DNA of 64,000 bases from assembly GCA_020073265.1 (NCBI GenBank), contig JAIQFN010000004.1, forward strand, positions 1 through 64,000, in the 5' to 3' direction. The notes under the pieces were generated by a model that saw nothing but the letters and a program-made list of their open reading frames with translations, searched no databases and was not told where the DNA came from. Origin of the DNA: Terriglobia bacterium. GTDB lineage: Bacteria; Acidobacteriota; Terriglobia; Bryobacterales; Bryobacteraceae. The position numbers were made by a program, and so were the translations under genes. Shown here in pieces: positions 22,382 to 31,900 of the stretch. Every line of letters begins with the position of its first letter. Within the stretch, counting starts at the first letter, position 1.

Positions 22382-24514
22382 ATGCCCACCACTATCGCTA
22401 CGGAGCCACAAGTGACACCGCAACTTCCCCCGGACGATCCCACTTCGCTGCTTCCCAAGAAGCTGGTTCGCGCGAGGCCGCTATTTGACCCGGAAATCGT
22501 CAACCGCGCCGTGCGAGCATCCTTCGGAAAGCTGAATCCGGTTACTCTGCTCAAGAACCCGGTGATGTTTGTCGTGGAAGTGGGCGCGGCCATTACTACC
22601 GTGTTCCTGATCCGCGACCTTTTCACCGGCGCTGGCAATCTCGGATTCCAGTTCCAGATCTCGCTGTGGCTCTGGTTCACGGTGCTGTTCGCCAACTTCG
22701 CCGAAGCCATGGCGGAGGCCCGCGGCAAAGCGCAGGCCGACAGCCTGCGTAAGACCAAAACGGACGCCATCGCGAAGCGGCTGACTTCGTCCGGCACCGT
22801 CGAGCAGGTTACGGCTTCCGCTCTGAGAGCCGGCGACTGCGTGATCTGCGACGCCCGGGATCTCATCCCCGGCGACGGCGAAGTGATCGAGGGTATCGCC
22901 ACGGTCGACGAGTCGGTGATCACCGGAGAGAGTGCGCCGGTGATTCGCGAGTCGGGCGGCGACCGCAGCGCCGTCACCGGCGGCACGCGCGTCTTGTCGG
23001 ACCAGATCAAGATCAAGATCACCTCGAACCCCGGCGAGACGTTTCTGGATCGGATGATCGCCCTGGTGGAGGGCGCCGAGCGCCAGAAGACGCCCAACGA
23101 GATCGCCCTGAACATCCTGATCGCCGGGCTGACCCTGATTTTCCTGCTCGCGGTCATCACGCTGCAGCCCTACTCGGTATTCAGCGTGGCGCAAGCCGGT
23201 TCGGGATCGGTTCCCACCGTCGCCGTACTGGTTTCGCTGCTGGTCTGCCTGATCCCCACCACCATCGGCGGGCTGCTGTCGGCCATCGGCATCGCCGGCA
23301 TGGATCGTGTCATGCAACACAACGTGCTCGCGATGAGCGGCAAGGCCGTGGAAGCCGCGGGCGACGTGAACTCGCTGCTGCTCGACAAGACCGGCACCAT
23401 CACGCTGGGGAACCGGCAGGCGGTCGAGTTCCTCACCATCAACGGCGTCACGGATCAGGAACTGGCGGATGCGGCGCAGTTGTCCAGCCTGGCGGATGAA
23501 ACGCCGGAAGGCCGCTCCATCGTGATTCTGGCCAAGGAGAAGTACGGCCTGCGCGGGCGGCACATTCCCGAGCATGAAGCCGAATTCATTCCGTTCTCCG
23601 CCTATACGCGGATGAGCGGCGTCAACTTCGAAGGACGGCAGCTCCGCAAAGGCGCTACCGACGCCATCATTACCTTCGTGATGGAGCGCGGCGGCGAGGC
23701 GCCCGGCTACTTCAAGGAAATGAGCGACCGCATTTCCCGCAACGGTGGAACACCGCTCGCGGTCGCCGACGGCAAGCGCCTGCTCGGAATCATCCATCTC
23801 AAGGACATCGTCAAGGGTGGCATGAAGGAGCGCATCGCGCAGCTACGCAAGATGGGCATCCGCAGTGTCATGATCACCGGCGACAATCCGCTCACCGCGG
23901 CGGCCATCGCATCCGAAGCGGGGGTGGACGATTTTCTGGCCCAGGCGACGCCCAAGGACAAACTCGAGTACATCCGGAAAGAGCAGGCTTCCGGACGGCT
24001 GGTGGCGATGACCGGAGACGGGACCAACGACGCGCCCGCTCTGGCGCAAGCCGACGTCGGCCTGGCCATGAACACCGGCACCACCGCGGCCAAGGAAGCC
24101 GGCAACATGGTGGATCTCGACAGCAATCCGACCAAGCTCATTGAAGTGGTGGCGATCGGCAAACAACTGTTGATCACGCGCGGCGCGCTGACGACGTTTT
24201 CCATCGCCAACGACGTCGCGAAATACTTCGCCATCATCCCGGCCATGTTCATGGCCACCTATCCGGCGCTCGGCAAACTCAACATCATGGGACTGCATAC
24301 GCCGCAGAGCGCGGTGCTGGCGGCCGTGATTTTCAACGCGTTGATCATCATCGCCCTGGTGCCGCTGGCGTTGCGCGGCGTGAAATACCGGCCTTTGGAC
24401 GCGGCCAGCCTGCTGCGCCGCAATCTGCTGATCTACGGGATCGGCGGCATCATCGCGCCCTTCCCGGGCATCTGGCTGATCGATCAGTTGTTGGTGGCCC
24501 TGCGGATGGCCTAA
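22382..24514 (+). CDS. kdpB: KdpB, P-type ATPase subunit
   Basis: This 710-residue type IA P-type ATPase drives K+ uptake. Landmarks: actuator loop [20 protein letters not shown] (about 180), [20 protein letters not shown] in the membrane domain, phosphorylation site [13 protein letters not shown] (about Asp334), nucleotide-binding region, and hinge [20 protein letters not shown] (about 543). The Ser of TGES, known in E. coli KdpB as an inhibitory phosphorylation site at high K+, is conserved. With a Ser/Thr kinase in the same regulon, that site is worth noting. The N-terminal tail of about 30 residues is longer than usual. kdpC follows after 13 bp. Confidence 0.95.
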   Translation: MPTTIATEPQVTPQLPPDDPTSLLPKKLVRARPLFDPEIVNRAVRASFGKLNPVTLLKNPVMFVVEVGAAITTVFLIRDLFTGAGNLGFQFQISLWLWFTVLFANFAEAMAEARGKAQADSLRKTKTDAIAKRLTSSGTVEQVTASALRAGDCVICDARDLIPGDGEVIEGIATVDESVITGESAPVIRESGGDRSAVTGGTRVLSDQIKIKITSNPGETFLDRMIALVEGAERQKTPNEIALNILIAGLTLIFLLAVITLQPYSVFSVAQAGSGSVPTVAVLVSLLVCLIPTTIGGLLSAIGIAGMDRVMQHNVLAMSGKAVEAAGDVNSLLLDKTGTITLGNRQAVEFLTINGVTDQELADAAQLSSLADETPEGRSIVILAKEKYGLRGRHIPEHEAEFIPFSAYTRMSGVNFEGRQLRKGATDAIITFVMERGGEAPGYFKEMSDRISRNGGTPLAVADGKRLLGIIHLKDIVKGGMKERIAQLRKMGIRSVMITGDNPLTAAAIASEAGVDDFLAQATPKDKLEYIRKEQASGRLVAMTGDGTNDAPALAQADVGLAMNTGTTAAKEAGNMVDLDSNPTKLIEVVAIGKQLLITRGALTTFSIANDVAKYFAIIPAMFMATYPALGKLNIMGLHTPQSAVLAAVIFNALIIIALVPLALRGVKYRPLDAASLLRRNLLIYGIGGIIAPFPGIWLIDQLLVALRMA

Positions 24515-24527
24515 GGAGCGAATCATC

Positions 24528-25265
24528 ATGTGGGAACAAATTTTGCCAGGACTTCGAATCAAGATCTTCATGACCATCGTGCTGGGAGTCGTCTACCCGC
24601 TCGCGATGACCGGGATCTCGCAGCTCATCTTTCCGAAGCAGGCCAACGGAAGCCTGATCACGCAGAACGGCAAGGTGATCGGATCGGAAATCATCGGCCA
24701 GAGTTTCACCAAGCCCGAATACTTTCACCCGCGGCCGTCGTCGGCCGGTAGCGGCTACGACCCGACCGCCAGCAGCGGCTCCAACCTGGGACCCACCAGC
24801 GCCAAGCTGGTCCGCGGCACCACCAAGACCGATGACAAGAAAAACGAGGTGGTCGACTACGATGGCATCAGCCTGCGTGTCGTGCACTTCTGCCTTGAAA
24901 ACGGCATTCCGTATGAGTCGTCCGTGCCGCTGGACCGGTTCAAGAACGCCACCGGCGATCTGGATGACGTGAAGCTCATCAAGGCCTTCAACGACGACAA
25001 AGCGCCGTTGGTGTTCACGCCCAAAGCGTCCATCCCCGCCGATGCGGTGACGGCATCCTCGAGCGGCTTAGACCCGCACATCAGCCCCGCCTCGGCGCAA
25101 ATCCAGGCCGCTCGCGTGGCCAAGGCTCGCGGCATCTCGGTCGACCAGGCCAACCAGCTCGTCGCCCGGTTCACGGACAACCCGGATCTCGGCCTGCTGG
25201 GCGAACCGCGCGTGAATGTGCTGAAGCTCAATCTGGCGCTGGACCAGCAGTTTCCGCGCAAATAG
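24528..25265 (+). CDS. kdpC: KdpC subunit of K+-transporting ATPase
   Basis: This is a 245-residue protein. One N-terminal helix (IKIFMTIVLGVVYPLAMTGI) anchors the periplasmic domain. The conserved blocks are IGSEIIGQSFTKPEYFHPRP, SAGSGYDPTASSGSNLGPTS and the C-terminal GLDPHISPASAQIQAARVAK..GLLGEPRVNVLKLNLAL. It has an insert of about 50 residues between the Asn-Leu-Gly block and the DPHIS block (DYDGISLRVVHFCLENGIPY) relative to E. coli KdpC (190 residues). Such long KdpC forms occur in several soil bacteria. AAGGAG precedes the ATG. Confidence 0.95.
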   Translation: MWEQILPGLRIKIFMTIVLGVVYPLAMTGISQLIFPKQANGSLITQNGKVIGSEIIGQSFTKPEYFHPRPSSAGSGYDPTASSGSNLGPTSAKLVRGTTKTDDKKNEVVDYDGISLRVVHFCLENGIPYESSVPLDRFKNATGDLDDVKLIKAFNDDKAPLVFTPKASIPADAVTASSSGLDPHISPASAQIQAARVAKARGISVDQANQLVARFTDNPDLGLLGEPRVNVLKLNLALDQQFPRK

Positions 25266-25324
25266 CGGTTTCTATGCTGCGATCCGCGCGCCCACGCAAG
25301 CGGGTTGCAGCAAGCTGAATACGC

Positions 25325-25549
25325 ATGGACGCTCATCATATTATTGGGATGGCCGCGCTGATCCTTGCCTTAGCCTTCGTGCTCTACATGAGGATCCGGT
25401 TTCCCAGCCCATCTAAGACCGAGGAGAACGGCGTGCGCGTCACGGCCGTGGTCCTGTTTGTGTTGTTGTCTTTTTTATTCCTGGCGCCAGCCGAGAGCTG
25501 CCAGCCTTCTTGGTTGAAAGGAACTACTCAGAGTCGCGGACTTCGGTAA
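25325..25549 (+). CDS. Small membrane protein behind kdpC
   Basis: This 74-residue protein has two hydrophobic stretches, IIGMAALILALAFVLYM and VTAVVLFVLLSFLFLAP, and a short basic tail. I know no family. A ribosome binding site is not obvious before the ATG. It lies 59 bp after kdpC. The 257 bp that follow (25,550-25,806) contain no gene I can support. It may belong to the kdp unit. Confidence 0.45.
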   Translation: MDAHHIIGMAALILALAFVLYMRIRFPSPSKTEENGVRVTAVVLFVLLSFLFLAPAESCQPSWLKGTTQSRGLR

Positions 25550-25806
25550 AGCCACATCATGAAAACAACCTGCGATCCAGTGTCATACTCACCAACGAAA
25601 CCGGCCCGCGCCGACGTGCCAGAGAACTTAGTCTTTCTAGCGCTCGATCCACGCTCACCCGTCAGTTTCTTCCAGCGGCTGGGTCTGGTCTTGTGGCTCG
25701 GAGAATCTGGCCAGTCCGGCCTATGGCTGTAGACGGCGAGCCATGCGGGGCAAAGTTTCTCGATCGCCAAGATGTTTCTAATCTAGACTGATAGTGCCTA
25801 TACCGT

Positions 25807-26910
25807 ATGAGGACGAGCCGGACGGGCCGTGAACTGCGCCGCAAAACCCCGGAAGAGCTGCTGCGCGAAGTTCAGGCTGAAGAGGCCGCCTCTGGAAAGG
25901 GGCATCTCAAGATCTTCCTCGGCTACGCGTCCGGCGTCGGAAAATCGTTCCGCATGTTGGATGAAGCGCGCCGCCGGCGCGAGCGTGGGCAGGATGTCGT
26001 CGTGGGCGCCATGCAGCCCAAGCTCCCGGCGGAAGTCGAGCCGCTGTTGCAACGACTGGAAGTGCTACCCCTCAAAGCTGTGGGCGATGGAACCGCTATG
26101 GACCTGGATACATTGCTTCACCGCCACCCTTCGGTTTGTATCATCGATGGCCTGGCTTATGACAACCCGCCCGGCTTGCGGAATCCGACGCGCTGGCAGG
26201 ATGTAGAGGATTTGCTGCAGGCTGGAATCAACGTGATCGCTTCCATCAATATCCAATACATCGCCGAGCTGCGCGAACAGGTGGAAGCAATCACCGGAAA
26301 GCACGTGGATCAAACCGTCCCGCTTTCTTTCATTCAGAGTGCGGACGAAATCGAAATTGTGGATGCGCCCGCGGAAGCGCCGCTGGAGCGGTCCCCGGAC
26401 GAACAGGTGCAGATTCAGCAACGTCAGGAGCGGTTGTCCAAGCTTCGTGAACTGGCCTTGGTGGTAACTGCCGATATCGTGGACTCTCAGCTCAACGATT
26501 ACCTGGAGCGTCACGGTATCCAGCAGCATTTCGGCGCGCACGAACGGATTCTGGTGTGCATCACTCCTCGCGCAAACCTGCGGGAGATGATGGAGTTCGC
26601 TCACATCATCGCCCAACGGTTTCATGGAGAACTCATCGTGGCGTACGTCCGGCAGGCGAATATCTCGCCTGAGGATCAATCCGCCCTGGACGCCAGGCTG
26701 GCGATAGCGAACGCCGCTGGCGCGCACGTCGAAATTCTGGAAGGAGAAGACCCGGCAGAGACGCTCCTGGACTTCGCCAGATCCCGGGGCATCACCCAGC
26801 TTTTCGTCGGACACAGCCAGCGCGGCGGACTGGCGCGGCTCAAGGGCAGCCCGCTCGACAAGTTGATATGGGAAGGCCGCGGCATGGACGTGTGCGTGTT
26901 CCCCCAATAG
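25807..26910 (+). CDS. Stand-alone KdpD N-terminal sensor domain plus Usp domain (copy 1)
   Basis: This 367-residue protein equals the cytoplasmic N-terminal part of KdpD without the membrane and kinase parts. Residues 30-240 are the KdpD domain, with Walker A GYASGVGKSFRML. The place of Walker B, usually VDELAHTN, reads IIDGLAYDNPPG, so the acidic Glu is lost. Residues 250-367 are a Usp-like domain (ERILVCITPRANLREMMEFA, FVGHSQRGGLARL). In KdpD these two domains sense ATP, c-di-AMP or K+ and control the kinase. As a separate protein it could act in trans on a split kinase. A second copy follows 3 bp later. Confidence 0.85.
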   Translation: MRTSRTGRELRRKTPEELLREVQAEEAASGKGHLKIFLGYASGVGKSFRMLDEARRRRERGQDVVVGAMQPKLPAEVEPLLQRLEVLPLKAVGDGTAMDLDTLLHRHPSVCIIDGLAYDNPPGLRNPTRWQDVEDLLQAGINVIASINIQYIAELREQVEAITGKHVDQTVPLSFIQSADEIEIVDAPAEAPLERSPDEQVQIQQRQERLSKLRELALVVTADIVDSQLNDYLERHGIQQHFGAHERILVCITPRANLREMMEFAHIIAQRFHGELIVAYVRQANISPEDQSALDARLAIANAAGAHVEILEGEDPAETLLDFARSRGITQLFVGHSQRGGLARLKGSPLDKLIWEGRGMDVCVFPQ

Positions 26911-26913
26911 AAA

Positions 26914-28029
26914 ATGACCGAACCGCAGCGCGGGAAACTGAAAATCTTCATGGGCTATGCAGCCGGCGTCGGCAAGACCTACAAGATGCTGGAGGAAGCA
27001 CAAGCACTGAAAGCCGCCGGGGTGGATATCGTCGTCGGTTATTTCGAGCCGCACGGCCGCAAAGAGACGATTGCTAAAACCGAAGGCTTGGAGATCCTTC
27101 CCCGCCAGAACATTCCGTACCGCGACTCAGTCTTTGAGGAGATGAATACCGAGGCCATCCTGGCCAGGCACCCTCAAGTGTGTGTCGTGGATGAGTTTCC
27201 GCATACCAATGTTCCCGGCTCGGAGCGAAGCAAGCGCTGGGAAGATGTCGAAGTATTGCTGGCCGCGGGCATCGATGTTCTGACCACGATGAACATCCAG
27301 CATCTCGAGAGCCTGAACGATCACGTTTGGCAGATCAGCGGCATCCGAGTCCGCGAAACCGTCCCGGATTGGGTGGTCGAGCAGGCGGATGAGGTAGTGA
27401 TGGTCGATCTCACACCTCGAGCCTTGCTCAATCGCCTTCAAAGAGGCGTCGTGTACGAACGCGAGAAAGCCGAGCGCGCTCTGCAAAACTTCTTTCGGGA
27501 ACAGACTCTGGTCGCGCTGCGGGAGCTGGCTCTTCGCCAGGCCGCGCATGAAGTCGAGCATCGTATAGTGGACGAAGAGGCGCGCCTCTTGCCTTCTGAT
27601 GGCGCGGCCGCCGGCTCACGCAAACACCACAGGATTTTGGTATTGGTCAGCGCCGATCCGAAAACCGCGATGATTATCCGGCGCGCCAAGCGCGTGAGCG
27701 ACTTCCTGGGCGCGGAATGCTTCGCGGTGGCCGTCCAGCCCACCGGTGATCTGAGCAGCTTAGCCGCGGCCGATCGCGAGGCCATCGAACACCACTTGAA
27801 CTTCGCGCGCAACTTGCATATAGAGACTCGCATTCTGGAAGGCGACGATGTCGCCGCGGCGCTGGTCGATTTTGGGCGCCGCAATCAGGTCACGCAGATC
27901 TTTCTCACGCGCCCCCGCCGGAAGACATGGTCGCCGGCATTGTCCCGCGACCCGGCGCAGAAAGTTATCGGCCTCGCCAAGGACATGCTGATCGTCATCG
28001 TCTCCGATCGGGAGCCGGTCGCGCAGTAA
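26914..28029 (+). CDS. Stand-alone KdpD N-terminal sensor domain plus Usp domain (copy 2)
   Basis: This 371-residue paralogue of the preceding gene has intact motifs: Walker A GYAAGVGKTYKML and Walker B VVDEFPHTNVPGSERSKRWE, then LTTMNIQHLESLND and, from about 240, a Usp-like domain (HHRILVLVSADPKTAMIIRR, QIFLTRPRRK). It resembles KdpD proteins more closely than copy 1 does. The pair looks like an old duplication in which copy 1 lost the nucleotide-hydrolysis residue. Both probably complement the truncated KdpD kinase at 11.5-12.9 kb. The gene for a methyltransferase follows after 5 bp. Confidence 0.87.
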   Translation: MTEPQRGKLKIFMGYAAGVGKTYKMLEEAQALKAAGVDIVVGYFEPHGRKETIAKTEGLEILPRQNIPYRDSVFEEMNTEAILARHPQVCVVDEFPHTNVPGSERSKRWEDVEVLLAAGIDVLTTMNIQHLESLNDHVWQISGIRVRETVPDWVVEQADEVVMVDLTPRALLNRLQRGVVYEREKAERALQNFFREQTLVALRELALRQAAHEVEHRIVDEEARLLPSDGAAAGSRKHHRILVLVSADPKTAMIIRRAKRVSDFLGAECFAVAVQPTGDLSSLAAADREAIEHHLNFARNLHIETRILEGDDVAAALVDFGRRNQVTQIFLTRPRRKTWSPALSRDPAQKVIGLAKDMLIVIVSDREPVAQ

Positions 28030-28034
28030 CCGCC

Positions 28035-28712
28035 GTGCCGAACAACCCATCTCATCGCCGGCCAATCCTCAGGCTCGCGCTCTTCCTGGTCTGCGCCATT
28101 CTGATCTTCCTGGCTTTCAATACCCTGTACTCTTTCACCAACACGCTCCATCAGCTCGACGTGGTAGAGGCCGAGCGCGATCGGTGGCAGCGGCCCGTGG
28201 ACGTTTTGCGAGCGCTGGATTTGCGGGCAGGAAACACCGTAGTCGACCTGGGTTCCGGAGCCGGTTACTTCACTCTCAAGCTCTCACCCGCCGTCGCCAA
28301 GCGAGGCCAGGTGCTGGCCGTGGATCTTCGCAGGCTGTCGCTGTTTTTCTTATGGACCAGGGCTGTGCTGCGCGGTCAACACAATGTTCACGTCGTACTG
28401 GGAGAGGAAGATAACCCCCGCCTGCCAGCGGGCGCCGTGGACGCCGTGCTGATCTGCAACACCTATCACGAATTCAGAAATCCGGAATTGATGATCGAGC
28501 ACATATTCCGGGCGCTTCGGCCGAGCGGCCGCTTGGTGGTTGTTGATCGGGCTCCTCCAGCGACCGAAGGGCAACACACTCACGAGGTGCCTCTCGCAAA
28601 CGTTGAGAGCGAGCTTCAGAGCAGGGGATTCGACATCGTCAGCCGCCAGGACCGCTTTATTGACCGGCCCGGCGACGATCTGTGGTGGCTCCTGGTCGCC
28701 CGTAAACCGTAG
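28035..28712 (+). CDS. Membrane-anchored SAM-dependent methyltransferase
   Basis: This is a 225-residue class I methyltransferase. Start is GTG 28,035, close behind the KdpD-like stop; the longer open frame overlaps that gene and is rejected. A membrane helix is at about 10-30 (ILRLALFLVCAILIFLAFNT). The SAM-binding motif is VVDLGSGAGYFTLKL (about 74), motif II LAVDLRR, motif IV DAVLICNTYHEF, and a GRLVVVDRAP motif follows. The type-11/UbiE-like core is complete. The substrate is unknown. The C-terminal region ends DDLWWLLVARKP. Confidence 0.75.
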   Translation: MPNNPSHRRPILRLALFLVCAILIFLAFNTLYSFTNTLHQLDVVEAERDRWQRPVDVLRALDLRAGNTVVDLGSGAGYFTLKLSPAVAKRGQVLAVDLRRLSLFFLWTRAVLRGQHNVHVVLGEEDNPRLPAGAVDAVLICNTYHEFRNPELMIEHIFRALRPSGRLVVVDRAPPATEGQHTHEVPLANVESELQSRGFDIVSRQDRFIDRPGDDLWWLLVARKP

Positions 28713-28919
28713 GAGCGAGGCGCCTTAAGATCATCGCTTCGACTGCGTGAAATCCCGCAACACCTTGCGTGAAATAGAGCAATCGGCACACGCAGACGGC
28801 GGCATCTTTCAATGACCCCACCAATAGTTCGGTGCGGGCAAACGACCTGTCTCCACCCCGCCGGATGGTCCTCCAGATGCAGCCTCCTAAAAGACGCACG
28901 GCCCGGGAAGATGGCCAGA

Positions 28920-31900
28920 ATGCTTCAAAACCGAGTCCTCGGTTACCTAGCCGCCATACTGGGCATTGGCGCAGTCACGGCGGCGTGCGCGCTGCTTCGC
29001 AGCCACATCAATGAAATGACCGTGGCGTTGGCGATGCTGCTGGTGGTACTGCTGGTAGCCGCCGTGTGGGAGCGCTGGCCGGGCTTGCTTGCCTCCGTGT
29101 TAGGCATGCTGTGCCTGAACTACTTCTTCCTGCCGCCGCTTTACACCTTCACCATCGCGGATCCGAAGAACTGGATTGCGCTCGCGGCTTTTTTCATCAC
29201 CGCATTGACAGCCGGGCGGCTCTCCGCGTGGGCAAAACAACGCGCTGCCGAGGCGGAGGCCAGCCGGAGCCAGGCGAGACTGGCAAGCACCTACAACCGC
29301 AGCCTGCTGGAGGCCAGTCTCGACCCGCTCGTGACCATCGGCCATGACGGCAGGATCAATGACGTGAACGCCGCCGCCGAGACTGTGACCGGCCGCTCAC
29401 GAGCGGAACTCATCGGCGCGGACTTCTCGGATTGCTTCATAGACCGGGAGAAGGCCCGAGCTGCTTATGAGCAGGTGTTTCGCGGTGGGTCCATTCGAGG
29501 CTATGCTCTGGAACTTCGCCACCGTGACGGACACAGCACGTCCGTTCTCTACGATGGGTCGCTGTATCGGGACGCCGGCGGAAACGTGATCGGAGTGGTC
29601 GCGGCCACTCGCCCGATTGGCGCCTATGCTGGAAAAGTCCTGGGCGCGCAGCCGGATCCTCGCGTCGTTAGACACCTGGGTCTGTTCGTCGGCTTTGCCA
29701 GCTTGTTTTCCTTTGCGGTTGGACTTTTGTCGCTGCTTGGGTTGACGTTGCGCCTAGCCGTCCTGAAGAGCATCATTCCAGGACAACCCGTCATAAAGAT
29801 GAACGCAACCGTCTGTCTCGCGTTGCTCGGTCTCTCTCTGTGGTTGCTCCGCAAAGACGGCCACCAGCGCGTCGCCAGGATCCGGAAATTGTGCGGCCTA
29901 TGGATGGCGGCAATCGTCGCCTTGGTGGGCCTGCTGGGCCTGACCGAACACCTGGGCGGGTGGAACCTGGGCATCGACCAACTGCTGTTCCGCGAACCCG
30001 TCGCGGACGCCTTCTTCAGTGTTCGTCCGGGCCTGATCGCCCCCATCACTGCCTTGGATTTTCTTTTGTTAGGGCTTGCGCTGCTCTTGCTGGACCGGGG
30101 AATAACGTGGAAATCGCGCCGCTATTGGCCGGCTCAATACTTCGCCTCTTTGACAGCGATCCTCGCGATCGTCGGGCTTCTCGATTTCATTCTCGGGTCT
30201 CGCGGTTCCTATACTCACATCGCCCTTCAGACCGCCGTTACGCTGCTGGTACTCTCCCTCGGTTTGCTCTGTACCCGCACGGAACGGGGACTGGCGGCCT
30301 TGCTCGCAAGTTCGACGGCCGGGGGATCACTCCTGCGGCGGCTGCTGCCTGCCGCCGTCATCATTCCGATCGTGATCGGCGCGCTGGGGTGGAGAGCATT
30401 CTCCGCCGGCCTCTACTCCGGGTGGAGCGTGGTCAGCCTGATGATCGTCGCGATGATGACTCTGCTGGCCGGTCTCGCAATTTGGAACGGGCACATCGTC
30501 AATCGCGGCGACATGGAACGCCGAAGAGCCGAGGGAGTCCTGCACCGTAGGGAGGTGGAACTGAGAGAGGCGGAGCGCCTGGCCCGCATGGGCAGTTGGT
30601 GGTGGGTTCCCAACAGCGACAGCGTCACCTGGTCTGCCGGGCTCTCTCATATTGCGTGGCGCGACCCCATGCTGCCCCCGCCGGCATACAAAGAACAACT
30701 CGGGTTCTACACGCCGCCGAGTTCCACGCGACTCGATGCGGCCATACAAAGCGCCATCCGCACGGGAGCGCCCTATGAACTCGAATTGGAGATGGTCCGC
30801 ACCGACGGCGCCATCCGGTCAGTCACCGGTCGCGGCGAAGCAGAGCGCGATGCCGAGGGTCAGGTCGTGCTCGTACGCGGCACCGTCCAGGACGTTACCG
30901 ACCGCAAGCAGGCCGAAAATGAAATTCGATTGCTCGCGCGTTTGCAGGCGGTGGTGGGCGAGATCGGCCAGCAGGCGCTTCGCAGTGAAACCTCCGGCAA
31001 GGTGCTGGACGACGCGGTCGCTCTGGTGGCGCACACCCTGGACGTCGAGTATTGCAAGGTGCTGGAGCTGCTTCCGGACGGCCAAGCTCTGTTGCTCCGG
31101 TCCGGCGTCGGTTGGAAGCCGGGATTAGTCGGCCACGGAACCGTCGGAGCGGGCACGGATTCCCAGGCCGGATACACGCTGCTTTCCGACCAGCCCGTAG
31201 TGGTCGAGGATCTTCGGACCGAAACGCGTTTCAGCGGGCCGCCGCTGCTTCGCGAGCACGGCGTGGTGAGCGGCATGAGCGTCGTCATCCCCACCAGCGA
31301 GGGACCTTACGGCGTCCTGGGAGCGCATACGCAGAAGCGGCGATCCTTCTCCACGGATGAAGTCAATTTCCTCCAGGCCGTCGCCAATGTGTTGGGAACG
31401 ATGATCGAGCGGGAGCGGACCGAGCAAGCGCTGCAAAAATCCGCGGGGGAAGTGCTCGACCTCTATAACAACGCTCCGTGCGGATACCACTCCGTCGACA
31501 AAGACGGCCTCTTCGTCCGGGTGAACGACACGGAACTCTCCTGGTTAGCGTACACGCGCGAGGAGATGATCGGAACATTGAAGTTCTCCGATCTCCTGAC
31601 GCCAGGGAGCCGGGCAACCTTCCAGGAGAGCTTTCCCAGATTCAAAGCCCAGGGAGCGATACGTGACCTCGAGTTCGAAATGCTCCGCAAGGATGGCACG
31701 GTCCTGCCGGTGCTGCTCAGCGCCACCGCCATCACCGACAGCGCGGGCAATTACCTGATGAGCCGGTCGACGATCTACGACATCACGGCCCGCAAGGAAG
31801 CCGAGGATGAAGTCCGGATGCTGGCCCGCCTCCAGTCGGTGGTGGCCGATCTCGGTGAACGCGCGCTGCGGGGCGCGCCTTTGTCCCAGATGCTGGACGA

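Noticed and set aside
25550-25806. Small genes between kdpC and the KdpD-like genes
   Set aside because: Frames on both strands are short, lack ribosome binding sites and have no motif.
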